DNA of 64,000 bases from Pseudomonas putida (lineage in GTDB: Bacteria > Pseudomonadota > Gammaproteobacteria > Pseudomonadales > Pseudomonadaceae), in NCBI RefSeq assembly GCF_028682475.1, contig NZ_JANHLE010000023.1, forward strand, positions 1 to 64,000. The letters run 5' to 3'. The position numbers were made by a program, and so were the translations under genes. Position 1 is the stretch's first letter. Every line of letters starts with the position of its first letter. The notes beneath the pieces are model-generated. The model was not told the origin of the DNA. It did no database searches and worked only from the letters and a program-made list of their open reading frames with translations. Shown here piece after piece: positions 8,105-19,974 of the stretch.

Positions 8105-8665
8105 TTACTGCTCCATCATCTCCGGCGCAGGCGCGGGGGGACTGGCTGGCCGGTTGGCCGTCACTTTGAGCAGCAGGGCCAGGTGGCCGCCGTCAAGGAA
8201 GGTCAGTTCTCCATTTTTTACCGTGCTGTTGCTCTGCTTGAGCTGTTCGCTCTGGATCACCGCGCCATTGCCATCGAACTGGTTGACCCAGAGGCTGGCC
8301 TCGACGCTGATAAAGCGCTCTTCCTTGAGGTTCAGGTTGCCCTCGATCGGGAAGTGCCCGAACTGTTCCTTGCCGTCACTGATGGCGACGGTGCCGGCGC
8401 CCTGTTTCCAGGCTTTGTGTAGCAGCACGGTGTACTGGCTGTCGGCGCTCAGCTTGGCCGCTTCGTCGGTCATGGCCGGTTGGCGCAGGTCGCCTTCGGC
8501 AATGGCCTGGGCGCCAGCGCTCCAGTCTTCCGGGGCGGACTGGCTGGTAATCGCCGGTACGGCGTTCTGCCGTACCAGGATCATTTCGACCTGATAAACG
8601 CCTTCAGCAAAAGCCGCTGGAGCGAACAATGCCAGCAGCAGGGTCAGGCAGCGAATGGCACGCAT
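8105..8665 (-). CDS. csiV: CsiV-family periplasmic protein
   Basis: This 186-residue secreted protein has a clear signal peptide (MRAIRCLTLLLALFAPAAFA, cleavage before EGVYQVEM). The VEMILVRQN start and the repeated LLHKAWKQG / ISVEASLWVNQFDGN strand patterns match the CsiV (PF10972) family, named for a peptidoglycan-associated protein needed for cell shape in Vibrio under D-amino acids. GAAGGAAG lies before the ATG. It is sandwiched between mfd (10-base gap) and the SNF2 helicase (4-base gap). Its role in Pseudomonas has not been established to my knowledge. Confidence 0.8.
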   Translation of the reverse strand: MRAIRCLTLLLALFAPAAFAEGVYQVEMILVRQNAVPAITSQSAPEDWSAGAQAIAEGDLRQPAMTDEAAKLSADSQYTVLLHKAWKQGAGTVAISDGKEQFGHFPIEGNLNLKEERFISVEASLWVNQFDGNGAVIQSEQLKQSNSTVKNGELTFLDGGHLALLLKVTANRPASPPAPAPEMMEQ

Positions 8666-8675
8666 GGATCTTCCT

Positions 8676-12125
<3,450 letters not shown>

Positions 12126-12309
12126 GGGAGGTCGAGCTCCAAGCGTTGCGACAAAGACGCCAATTGTACCGGTCACAGGCCCGTGCTGTCAGGTTTGCGC
12201 AGGCTAAATACATGGAGTGACAGAGTGGCGACAGGCGCTCATTGCTCGATGGGCTGCGGGGCGTCATAATGTAGCCCCTTTTTTCTGTCCCTACATGTGG
12301 AAGGTTCCC

Positions 12310-13758
12310 GTGACTCAGAAGCCCGACCAGTGTCTTGGTGAGTGGATTGATCGTGAAGCACTTGCAGAAGCGATGATCCCGCTTATCGGTCAGCTCTACC
12401 GCAATAACAATGTGGTGAGCTCGATCTATGGCCGCAGCCTGATCAACCGTTCGGTGATCTCGATCCTCAAAGCGCACCGCTTTGCCCGTCATCGCCAAAC
12501 CGACGAAACCGAACTCTCTGTCCACGAGACATTCCCGCTGCTCAAAGCCATGAGCGAGCTGAAACTGGGCGCCGCTTCGGTCGACCTGGGCAAGCTGGCC
12601 AATAAATTCAAGCAGGAAGGCAACGGCCGTAGCGCCGAGCAGTTCGTGCGTGAAGAAATGGCTGACGTGGTTGGTCAGCAGAACGCTTCGGCGCGCAAAG
12701 GCACCGACGTTGTGCTGTACGGCTTCGGTCGTATCGGCCGCCTGCTGGCGCGCATCCTGATCGAAAAAACCGGTGGTGGCGACGGCCTGCGTCTGCGTGC
12801 CATCGTCGTGCGCAAAGGCGCCGAGAACGATCTGGTCAAGCGTGCCAGCCTGCTGCGTCGTGACTCGGTTCACGGCCCGTTCGATGGCACCATCACCATC
12901 GACGAAGCCAACAACACCATCACCGCCAACGGCAACCTGATCCAGGTTATCTACGCCAAGAGCCCGAGCGAAGTCGACTACACCCAGTACGGCATCGAAA
13001 ACGCGCTGATCGTCGATAACACCGGTGTATGGCGTGACGCCGACGGCCTGGGCCAGCACCTGGCCTGCCCGGGCGCCGCCCGCGTGATCCTCACCGCACC
13101 CGGCAAAGGCGCGCTGAAGAACATCGTCCACGGTATCAACCATGGCGATATCACTGCTGACGACAAGATCATCTCGGCCGCTTCGTGCACCACCAACGCC
13201 ATCGTGCCGGTGCTCAAGGCTGTCAATGACAAGTACGGCATCGTCAACGGCCACGTCGAAACCGTTCACTCGTTCACCAACGACCAGAACCTGATCGACA
13301 ACTTCCACAAGGGCAGCCGTCGTGGCCGTGCCGCGCCGCTGAACATGGTTATCACCGAGACCGGTGCCGCCACCGCAGCCGCCAAGGCGCTGCCAGTGCT
13401 CAAGGGCAAGCTGACCGGTAACGCGATTCGTGTTCCTACGCCGAACGTGTCGATGGCCATCCTCAACCTGAACCTGGAAAAGGCCACCAGCCGCGAAGAA
13501 ATCAACGAGTACCTGCGCCAGATGGCCATGCACTCGGATCTGCACAAGCAGATCGATTACGTCAGCTCCCAGGAAGTGGTCTCCACTGACTTCGTCGGCT
13601 CGCGCCACGCTGGTGTGGTCGACGCTGAAGCCACCATCTGCAACGATAACCGTGTTGTCCTGTACGTCTGGTACGACAACGAATTCGGTTACAGCTGCCA
13701 GGTTGTGCGCGTGATGGAAGACATGGCCGGTGTAAACCCGCCAGCTTTCCCACGCTAA
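12310..13758 (+). CDS. gap: glyceraldehyde-3-phosphate dehydrogenase, long form
   Basis: This 482-residue GAPDH carries an N-terminal extension of about 130 residues (MTQKPDQCLGEWIDREALAE onward) before the nucleotide-binding fold, which begins GFGRIGR near residue 138. The active-site Cys293 lies in SAASCTTNA; the expected His lies in HSFTNDQN-type context and the C-terminal WYDNEFGYS is present. This long class occurs beside apbE or nqr and sthA in pseudomonads (PA3001 type) and differs from the HexR-controlled gapA beside edd. The start is GTG after GGAAGG at 12299-12304. A strong terminator follows. Confidence 0.93.
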   Translation: MTQKPDQCLGEWIDREALAEAMIPLIGQLYRNNNVVSSIYGRSLINRSVISILKAHRFARHRQTDETELSVHETFPLLKAMSELKLGAASVDLGKLANKFKQEGNGRSAEQFVREEMADVVGQQNASARKGTDVVLYGFGRIGRLLARILIEKTGGGDGLRLRAIVVRKGAENDLVKRASLLRRDSVHGPFDGTITIDEANNTITANGNLIQVIYAKSPSEVDYTQYGIENALIVDNTGVWRDADGLGQHLACPGAARVILTAPGKGALKNIVHGINHGDITADDKIISAASCTTNAIVPVLKAVNDKYGIVNGHVETVHSFTNDQNLIDNFHKGSRRGRAAPLNMVITETGAATAAAKALPVLKGKLTGNAIRVPTPNVSMAILNLNLEKATSREEINEYLRQMAMHSDLHKQIDYVSSQEVVSTDFVGSRHAGVVDAEATICNDNRVVLYVWYDNEFGYSCQVVRVMEDMAGVNPPAFPR

Positions 13759-13778
13759 GCTTGGCTTGGTTGTGAAAG

Positions 13779-13807
13779 ACGGGAACCTCAGGGTTCCCGT
13801 TTTTTTT
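13779..13807 (+). terminator. intrinsic terminator of gap
   Basis: ACGGGAACC (13779-13787) pairs with GGTTCCCGT (13792-13800) around TCAG, followed by an eight-T tract. This is a textbook rho-independent terminator about 20 bases after the gap stop. Confidence 0.95.
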
Positions 13808-13829
13808 GCCTGAATTTCCAGGAGGACGG

Positions 13830-14825
13830 ATGCGCAACGCGTTGCTGGTGAGTGTGCTGGTGAGTCTGATGGGCTGTGGCCAGGGCGACACGCTTGAGCG
13901 TGTCAGCGGGCCGACCATGGGCAGTCGTTACACCGTGCAGTATGTACGCACGCCGCAGGGGCCGACGCCTGAGCAGATCAAGCGTGAGGTGGAAACGATC
14001 CTTGACGGCGTCGACAAGCGCTTCTCCACCTATCGCAGCGATTCGCTGACCGAAACCTTCAACCGCTTGCCCGCCAACAGCTGTCAGCCCATGCCGGCAG
14101 ATGTGCTGGAACTGGTGCGCGTTGGTGAGCAGCTGTCGCAACAGAGCGGCGGCGCGTTTGACCTGACAGTGGAACCGTTGCTCGACCTGTGGGGCTTCGG
14201 GCCGCAGTCGCGGATGGAAAAAGTACCTGACGCCCAGGCGCTGGCGGCTGCTCGCGAGCGTGTCGGGCATGGGCATTTGCGCATAGTGGGCGAGCAGCTT
14301 TGCAAGGATGCGCCGGTGGAGGTGGACTTCAACAGCATCGCTGCGGGGCATGCGGTCGATCTGGTGGTTGCACGGCTCAATGCCTTGGATGTCGCGGATT
14401 TACTGGTCGAGATCACCGGTGAACTCAAAGCAGTGGGGCGAAAACCGGATGGCAGCAGCTGGAAAGTGGCTGTCGAATTGCCCCGCGAGGATCGCCAGAT
14501 TGCCCAGCAAGTGTTGGCGGTGGATGGTTTTGGCGTATCGACCTCCGGTGACTATCGCAATTATTTCGAGGAGAATGGCCAGCGCTATTCGCACACCTTC
14601 GATGCGCGCCTGGGGCGGCCGGTGAAACATGAGCTGGCAGCGGTGACGGTGTTCGACCGTTCGGCGCTGATGGCGGACGGGTATTCCACCTTGTTGCTGA
14701 TCCTCGGGCCGCAGCAAGGCTGGGACTTTGCCCTCAGCCATGAGATCGCTGCGGTGTTCGTGACCCGGGTTGGCGACGGTTTCGTCTCCCGTAGCACGCC
14801 GGCGTTCGAACAACTGGCGCTGTAG
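13830..14825 (+). CDS. apbE: FAD:protein FMN transferase ApbE (lipoprotein)
   Basis: This 331-residue ApbE covalently attaches FMN to Thr/Ser of target flavoproteins such as NqrB/NqrC or RnfD/RnfG on the periplasmic face. The lipobox LMGC (around residues 11-14) marks a lipoprotein. Family motifs visible are GPTMGSRYTVQY, GGAFDLTVEPL with LWGFG, VDFNSIAAGHAVD, STSGDYRNYFE and the Mg-binding MADGYSTLLL. AGGAGG precedes the ATG at 13830. In P. aeruginosa this position belongs to the nqr operon; here no nqr genes are present. Its stop codon lies within the left arm of a REP pair. Confidence 0.93.
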   Translation: MRNALLVSVLVSLMGCGQGDTLERVSGPTMGSRYTVQYVRTPQGPTPEQIKREVETILDGVDKRFSTYRSDSLTETFNRLPANSCQPMPADVLELVRVGEQLSQQSGGAFDLTVEPLLDLWGFGPQSRMEKVPDAQALAAARERVGHGHLRIVGEQLCKDAPVEVDFNSIAAGHAVDLVVARLNALDVADLLVEITGELKAVGRKPDGSSWKVAVELPREDRQIAQQVLAVDGFGVSTSGDYRNYFEENGQRYSHTFDARLGRPVKHELAAVTVFDRSALMADGYSTLLLILGPQQGWDFALSHEIAAVFVTRVGDGFVSRSTPAFEQLAL

Positions 14826-14913
14826 GAGCGGATTTATCCGCGATTGGGCACAACGTCGCCCCGGTTCCCTATTCCCGATCCGGGGCCGCTTCGCGGATAA
14901 ATCCGCTCCTACA
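14821..14913. repeat. paired REP (REPIN-like) inverted repeat
   Basis: A 23-bp arm beginning TGTAGGAGCGGATTTATCCG at 14821 is repeated as a perfect reverse complement at 14891-14913. A smaller CCCCGG...CCGGGG repeat is nested inside. The left arm includes the apbE stop codon (TAG at 14823-14825). Two REP elements in opposite orientation with a spacer fit the REPIN definition; it can also terminate apbE transcription. Confidence 0.9.
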
Positions 14914-15091
14914 AGGTTTGTGTAAATGACATGTAGTGCAGAGAAAAATAGCCTACGACGCGACCAAGGGTTAATGTGCGCGGCGTTCAAGCTTGATTAG
15001 ACTGCACCCGAATTTTTTCATGGCGCCGCTGGCGACATGATCTAGCCCCGCTCGCCAATGTGGCAAGCGGGCCTGTTCTGAAGGAGTACGC

Positions 15092-16486
15092 ATGGCTGTC
15101 TACAACTACGACGTAGTGGTGCTGGGTTCCGGCCCCGCAGGAGAAGGGGCGGCAATGAATGCTGCCAAAGCAGGACGCAAGGTGGCGATGGTCGATAGCC
15201 GTCGCCAGGTCGGCGGTAACTGCACCCACCTGGGCACCATCCCGTCCAAGGCCCTGCGTCACTCGGTGCGCCAGATCATGCAGTTCAACACCAACCCGAT
15301 GTTCCGGGCCATTGGTGAACCGCGCTGGTTCTCGTTCCCGGACGTGCTGAAAAGCGCCGAGAAAGTGATCGCCAAGCAGGTCGCTTCGCGTACCGGCTAC
15401 TACGCCCGCAACCGTGTCGATGTGTTCTTCGGCACCGGCAGCTTCGCCGACGAGCAGACCATTGAAGTGGTCTGCGCCAACGGCGTGGTCGAGAAACTGG
15501 TGGCCAAGCACATCATCATCGCCACTGGCTCGCGTCCGTACCGTCCGGCCGACATCGATTTCCATCACCCACGGATCTACGATAGCGACACCATCCTCAG
15601 CCTCGGTCATACCCCGCGCAAACTGATCGTTTACGGCGCCGGGGTCATCGGTTGCGAATACGCTTCGATCTTCAGTGGTCTGGGTGTGTTGGTAGAGCTG
15701 GTGGACAACCGAGGCCAGTTGCTGAGTTTCCTCGACTCGGAAATCTCCCAGGCGCTGAGCTACCACTTCAGCAACAACAACATCACCGTTCGCCACAACG
15801 AAGAGTACGAGCGTGTCGAAGGCCTGGACAACGGTGTGATCCTGCACCTGAAGTCGGGCAAGAAGATCAAGGCCGACGCCTTGCTCTGGTGCAATGGCCG
15901 TACCGGCAACACCGACAAGCTGGGTCTGGAAAACATCGGGATCAAGGTCAACAGCCGTGGCCAGATCGAAGTCGATGAGAACTACCGCACTCACGTGCCG
16001 AACATCTACGGTGCTGGTGACGTGATTGGCTGGCCAAGCCTGGCCAGTGCTGCCCATGACCAAGGTCGCTCGGCGGCTGGCAGCATCGTCGACAATGGCA
16101 GCTGGCGCTTCGTCAACGACGTGCCGACCGGTATCTACACCATTCCGGAGATCAGCTCGATCGGCAAGAACGAACAGGAACTGACCCAGGCCAAAGTACC
16201 TTACGAAGTCGGCAAGGCCTTCTTCAAAGGCATGGCGCGGGCGCAGATTGCCGGTGAGCCGCAAGGCATGCTGAAGATCCTGTTCCACCGCGAGACCCTG
16301 GAAATCCTCGGCGTGCACTGCTTCGGTTACCAGGCTTCGGAGATTGTCCACATCGGCCAGGCGATCATGGATCAGCCGGGTGAACGCAATACCCTGAAGT
16401 ACTTCGTCAACACCACCTTCAACTACCCGACCATGGCCGAAGCCTATCGGGTAGCGGCCTACGACGGTCTCAACCGGCTTTTTTGA
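15092..16486 (+). CDS. sthA: soluble pyridine nucleotide transhydrogenase SthA
   Basis: This 464-residue FAD flavoprotein transfers hydride between NADPH and NAD+ in the cytosol. It belongs to the pyridine nucleotide-disulfide oxidoreductase fold: the FAD motif GSGPAGEGAAMNAAKAG near the N-terminus, GGNCTHLGTIPSKALR where the second redox Cys is replaced by Thr (the SthA hallmark), the NAD motif VYGAGVIGCEYASIFSGLG, GAGDVIGWPSLASAAHDQG, and a C-terminal dimerisation domain. AAGGAG lies before the ATG. Neighbouring gap and apbE also concern redox metabolism. Confidence 0.97.
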   Translation: MAVYNYDVVVLGSGPAGEGAAMNAAKAGRKVAMVDSRRQVGGNCTHLGTIPSKALRHSVRQIMQFNTNPMFRAIGEPRWFSFPDVLKSAEKVIAKQVASRTGYYARNRVDVFFGTGSFADEQTIEVVCANGVVEKLVAKHIIIATGSRPYRPADIDFHHPRIYDSDTILSLGHTPRKLIVYGAGVIGCEYASIFSGLGVLVELVDNRGQLLSFLDSEISQALSYHFSNNNITVRHNEEYERVEGLDNGVILHLKSGKKIKADALLWCNGRTGNTDKLGLENIGIKVNSRGQIEVDENYRTHVPNIYGAGDVIGWPSLASAAHDQGRSAAGSIVDNGSWRFVNDVPTGIYTIPEISSIGKNEQELTQAKVPYEVGKAFFKGMARAQIAGEPQGMLKILFHRETLEILGVHCFGYQASEIVHIGQAIMDQPGERNTLKYFVNTTFNYPTMAEAYRVAAYDGLNRLF

Positions 16487-16528
16487 GCGGCTCCGGCCGG
16501 TGGCCTGAGCCGGCCGGGGAGACCGATT

Positions 16529-17251
16529 TCAGCGATTCTCGAGGGTGGCGCTGGCCAAACCGGGAAAGTCTGTAATCAGGCTGTCTACGCCGAAGTCGGC
16601 GAGCCTGCGCATCAGCGCCGGCTCGTTGACTGTCCACACTGACACGTGCAAACCCTGGCGCTGAGCCTTGATCAGACGCTCGGGGGTGCACAGTGTCCAG
16701 TTCAATGCCAGCAAGTTGCACTCATAGTTCTGGGCGACCTTCAGCGGGTCGAGCCAGGCGTACTCGGCGACCAGACCGCGAGAAATATCCGGTGTCAGTT
16801 CCAGGGCCGCTCCCAGCACTTCCCGTGAGCTGGAAGTGATGGTGATCTTGTCGAGGAGGCCGAACTGCTGGGCCATTTCGCGAATAGCTAGCACCGTGAT
16901 CACGGCACGGGTACGCGAGGCGCTCTTGACCTCCAGTTGCCAGTGCTCGAAATCGCATTTTTCGAACAGTTCTTCAAGTCGTGGAATGGGGCAGGGTGAT
17001 ACCCAGCCCGGGCCACCTTCGCGGGCATCGTACGTCACCAGGTTTGCCGCTTCGTGCTCGGCCACCTTGCCGCGTCGGCCGGTGGTGCGCTTGAGGCTCG
17101 GGTCGTGAATCACCATCAGCTCGTTGTCAGCCGACAGGTGCAGGTCCAGTTCGCAGCGGCGCACGCCGTGCTTGAGACACTGCTGGAAGCTGGTCAGGGT
17201 GTTTTCGGGGGCTTCGCCCTTGGCGCCACGGTGGCCGTAAATCTGGGTCAC
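16529..17251 (-). CDS. glycerophosphodiester phosphodiesterase (cytoplasmic)
   Basis: This 240-residue GDPD hydrolyses glycerophosphodiesters to glycerol-3-phosphate plus an alcohol. The metal and catalytic motifs are present: YGHRGAKGEAPENT at the N-terminus, ELDLHLSADNELMVIHD, and EVKS later. There is no signal peptide, so it is UgpQ-like rather than periplasmic GlpQ-like. The start is GTG at 17251 with AAGGAAC upstream. It converges with sthA and its start lies about 28 bases after the PilZ gene on the same strand, so the two may be co-transcribed. Confidence 0.9.
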   Translation of the reverse strand: MTQIYGHRGAKGEAPENTLTSFQQCLKHGVRRCELDLHLSADNELMVIHDPSLKRTTGRRGKVAEHEAANLVTYDAREGGPGWVSPCPIPRLEELFEKCDFEHWQLEVKSASRTRAVITVLAIREMAQQFGLLDKITITSSSREVLGAALELTPDISRGLVAEYAWLDPLKVAQNYECNLLALNWTLCTPERLIKAQRQGLHVSVWTVNEPALMRRLADFGVDSLITDFPGLASATLENR

Positions 17252-17278
17252 GTTTGTTCCTTCAAGAAAGGGTGAGAC

Positions 17279-17866
17279 TCAAGAAGCGCTCGGGGCGTTC
17301 TGTTCCAGTGCCTGGCGTCGTTGTTGTGCCTGTCGTTGCAGGATGTAGCGAGCCAGCAACTGGCGCTGGGCGTCGGTCATGTCGACAAACTCGCTGCCGA
17401 TTTCGTACTGACCGTCGGCCTGTTGATCGCAGTGGGTGACTCTGGCACGCAGCAGCAAGCCCAGGGCTTGCGGCATCAGCACCATCTTCACCGCGACCCG
17501 GCTGCCAGCAGCGAGCGGCTGGGCCTGGTTGAACTCGATCCCGCCTTCGGACAGCACCACCGGTTGTGGTGCGCTGAGCTGCCCGAGCAGGGTTTGCGCA
17601 ACCACAGCGCTGAGCAAGTCGATACGTTTATTCTGCGCCTTGAGGAACGCGGCCAGGGTGCGATCCTTGTCGCTGAGCTGGCGCAACAGGTGCTGGGACT
17701 CGAATTCGCTCAGGTGCAACTCACTAAGCAGGTTGAAAAGTGGTGAATCATCTTGCAACAAGTCTGGGCCGAGGGCTTCAGTAGCACTCAGCGGGCTAAT
17801 TTCCAGTGCGATCCTATCGTCGATACGGTAGTATTCGCGGCGATCTTCTTCATCTAATGTCGACAT
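17279..17866 (-). CDS. PilZ-domain protein
   Basis: This 195-residue protein starts MSTLDEEDRREYYRIDDRIALEI; the RREYYRIDDR segment resembles the RxxxR c-di-GMP-binding arm of PilZ domains. The C-terminal half (GGIEFNQAQPLAAGSRVAVKMVL, then GSEFVDMTDAQRQLLARYIL) resembles the PilZ barrel and final helix. The second consensus motif (D/NxSxxG) is altered to LSEGG, so ligand binding is uncertain. It is divergent from lolC with a 94-bp gap. This matches the PA2989-type protein next to lolCDE in P. aeruginosa. Its target is unknown. Confidence 0.85.
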   Translation of the reverse strand: MSTLDEEDRREYYRIDDRIALEISPLSATEALGPDLLQDDSPLFNLLSELHLSEFESQHLLRQLSDKDRTLAAFLKAQNKRIDLLSAVVAQTLLGQLSAPQPVVLSEGGIEFNQAQPLAAGSRVAVKMVLMPQALGLLLRARVTHCDQQADGQYEIGSEFVDMTDAQRQLLARYILQRQAQQRRQALEQNAPSAS

Positions 17867-17960
17867 GGCGAACCCATGGTAGCGGCGGTGGTCTGAGTGT
17901 AAAGCTGCTATTCAAGCCCCGCCACAAGGACGTTCCTCTTTCATCCGAACAAGCCCCGAC

Positions 17961-19211
17961 ATGTTCAGACCTCTCTTCGTATTCATCGGTACGCGTTACA
18001 CCCGTGCCAAGCGCCGTAACCACTTCGTCTCGTTCATTTCCCTGACCTCGATGATCGGCCTCGCCCTGGGCGTGGTGGTGATGATCGTGGTGTTGTCGGT
18101 CATGAACGGCTTCGATCACGAGATGCGCACCCGGGTATTGGGCATGGTGCCCCATGCCACCCTGGAAACTGGCCAGCCGCTCAACGACTGGCCTGCCCTT
18201 GCCAAGCAAGTAAAGCAGAACCCGCAGGTTGTGGCGGTTGCACCCTTTACCCAGATGCAGGGTTTGCTGACTCACGACGGCAAGGTGCAGAAGGTGCTGC
18301 TCAACGGCATCGACCCGGCCCAGGAACGGCAGGTCTCGATCATCGACAACTTCATTCGTGAAGGTAAGCTCGACGCCCTGGCGCCGGGTGAGTTCGGCAT
18401 CATGATCGGTGACAAGGCGGCGGCCAAGCTGGGTGTCGGCATCGGCGACAAGCTCACCTTCGTCGCTCCGGAGGTCACCGTGACCCCCGCTGGCATGTTT
18501 CCACGCATGAAGCGCTTTACCGTGGTCGGCATCTTCCATGTCGGTGCCGGTGAAATCGACGGCTACCTGGGTCTTACCAACCTGTCGGACCTGTCGCGGC
18601 TGCACCGCTGGAAAGCCGATCAGGTCCAGGGCCTGCGCCTGAAGTTCGACGACCTGTTCCAGGCGCCGCGCGCCGCCTGGGACATCGCCCAGAACCTGGG
18701 TGACCGCGAGTTCTACGCCCGTGACTGGACCCGCACCCATGGCAACCTGTACCAGGCGATCCGCATGGAGAAGGCCATGATCGGCCTGCTGTTGCTGCTG
18801 ATCGTGGCAGTGGCGGCGTTCAACATCATTTCCACCCTGGTGATGGTGGTCAACGACAAGAAGGGCGATATCGCCATCTTGCGTACTCTGGGTTCGACCC
18901 CGGGGCAGATCATGGCCATCTTCATGGTCCAGGGCACGGTGATCGGCGTGGTCGGCACCTTGATCGGCGGGGTAGTCGGGATTGCCGCGGCACTGAACGT
19001 CAGTGCGGCGATTGCCGGGCTCGAGCGCCTGATCGGGCACAAGTTCCTCAATGCCGACGTCTACTTCATCGACTACCTGCCGTCCCAGGTCATGGCCGAA
19101 GACGTGTGGATGGTCTGCGGTGCGGCATTGGTCCTGAGTTTCCTCGCCACCCTGTATCCGGCCTGGCGTGCGGCACGCACCCAGCCTGCGGAGGCGCTAC
19201 GTTATGAGTGA
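17961..19211 (+). CDS. lolC: lipoprotein-releasing ABC permease LolC
   Basis: This 416-residue inner-membrane subunit of LolCDE releases lipoproteins to LolA for transfer to the outer membrane. It has one N-terminal TM helix (around residues 25-50, SMIGLALGVVVMIVVLSVMNGF), a large periplasmic domain (about 50-265), and three C-terminal TM helices of the FtsX/MacB type. MFRPLFVFIGTRYTRAKRR is the family N-terminus. It overlaps the start of lolD by 8 bases. No strong ribosome-binding site is visible. It is about 60% similar by eye to LolE two genes downstream. Confidence 0.94.
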   Translation: MFRPLFVFIGTRYTRAKRRNHFVSFISLTSMIGLALGVVVMIVVLSVMNGFDHEMRTRVLGMVPHATLETGQPLNDWPALAKQVKQNPQVVAVAPFTQMQGLLTHDGKVQKVLLNGIDPAQERQVSIIDNFIREGKLDALAPGEFGIMIGDKAAAKLGVGIGDKLTFVAPEVTVTPAGMFPRMKRFTVVGIFHVGAGEIDGYLGLTNLSDLSRLHRWKADQVQGLRLKFDDLFQAPRAAWDIAQNLGDREFYARDWTRTHGNLYQAIRMEKAMIGLLLLLIVAVAAFNIISTLVMVVNDKKGDIAILRTLGSTPGQIMAIFMVQGTVIGVVGTLIGGVVGIAAALNVSAAIAGLERLIGHKFLNADVYFIDYLPSQVMAEDVWMVCGAALVLSFLATLYPAWRAARTQPAEALRYE

Positions 19212-19902
19212 GTTGGGCATGAGTAATAAAGCAGTGCTGAGTTGCCGCAACCTGGGCAAGTCCTACGAGGAAGGCCCGGAGAAGGTTCAGGTGTTGTCCG
19301 GTCTGCAGCTGGAGCTGCACCCCGGGGAGCGGGTGGCCATTGTCGGCAGTTCGGGTTCGGGCAAGAGTACCTTGCTCAACCTGCTGGGCGGTCTCGACAC
19401 CCCGACCGAGGGCAGCGTCTGGCTTGCCGGTGAAGAGCTGTCGGCGCTCGGTGAGCGGGCCCGTGGCCTGCTGCGCAACCGCGCGCTGGGCTTCGTCTAC
19501 CAGTTCCATCATCTGCTGCCGGAGTTCACCGCGCTGGAGAACGTGTGCATGCCGTTGCTGATTGGCCGCACCGCCATCCCCGAAGCGCGCGAGCGCGCCG
19601 AGGCGCTGCTCAAGCGCGTCGGTCTGGGTCATCGCCTGAGCCACAAGCCAGCCGAGCTGTCCGGCGGTGAGCGCCAGCGGGTGGCGATCGCCCGCGCCCT
19701 GGTCAATCGCCCGGGGCTGGTGATGCTCGATGAGCCCACCGGTAACCTCGACCACCACACCGCCCAAGGCATCCAGGACCTGATGCAGGAGCTGAGCAAC
19801 TCGTCGCAGACAGCCTTCCTGGTGGTCACCCATGACCTCAACCTGGCGCGGCAGATGGACCGTGTGCTACGCCTGGACGATGGCCACCTGGTACCGATCT
19901 GA
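19204..19902 (+). CDS. lolD: lipoprotein-releasing ATPase LolD
   Basis: This 232-residue ABC ATPase powers LolC/LolE. It has Walker A GSSGSGKST, Q-loop FVYQFHHLLPEF, signature LSGGERQRVAIARAL, Walker B LVMLDEPTGNLD and the H-loop VTHD. I start at ATG 19204, which overlaps the lolC stop and has GGAGGC 9 bases upstream; the in-frame ATG at 19219 (MSNKAVLSC, 227 residues) matches the shorter annotated homologues and is equally possible. Confidence 0.95.
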   Translation: MSELGMSNKAVLSCRNLGKSYEEGPEKVQVLSGLQLELHPGERVAIVGSSGSGKSTLLNLLGGLDTPTEGSVWLAGEELSALGERARGLLRNRALGFVYQFHHLLPEFTALENVCMPLLIGRTAIPEARERAEALLKRVGLGHRLSHKPAELSGGERQRVAIARALVNRPGLVMLDEPTGNLDHHTAQGIQDLMQELSNSSQTAFLVVTHDLNLARQMDRVLRLDDGHLVPI

Positions 19903-19974
19903 CCTGGCCGTGCAGCGTGCCCGCGCGCTTTGGCGGGCACCGTGTTTCTTTTCTTTACCTGGGTGCTTCCGTTC

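Noticed and set aside
12164..12180. HexR-like site (TTGT-N7-ACAG) between mfd and gap
   Set aside because: One position departs from TTGT-N7/8-ACAA, and the HexR-controlled gap gene of pseudomonads is the one beside edd, not this long-form gap. I did not list it.
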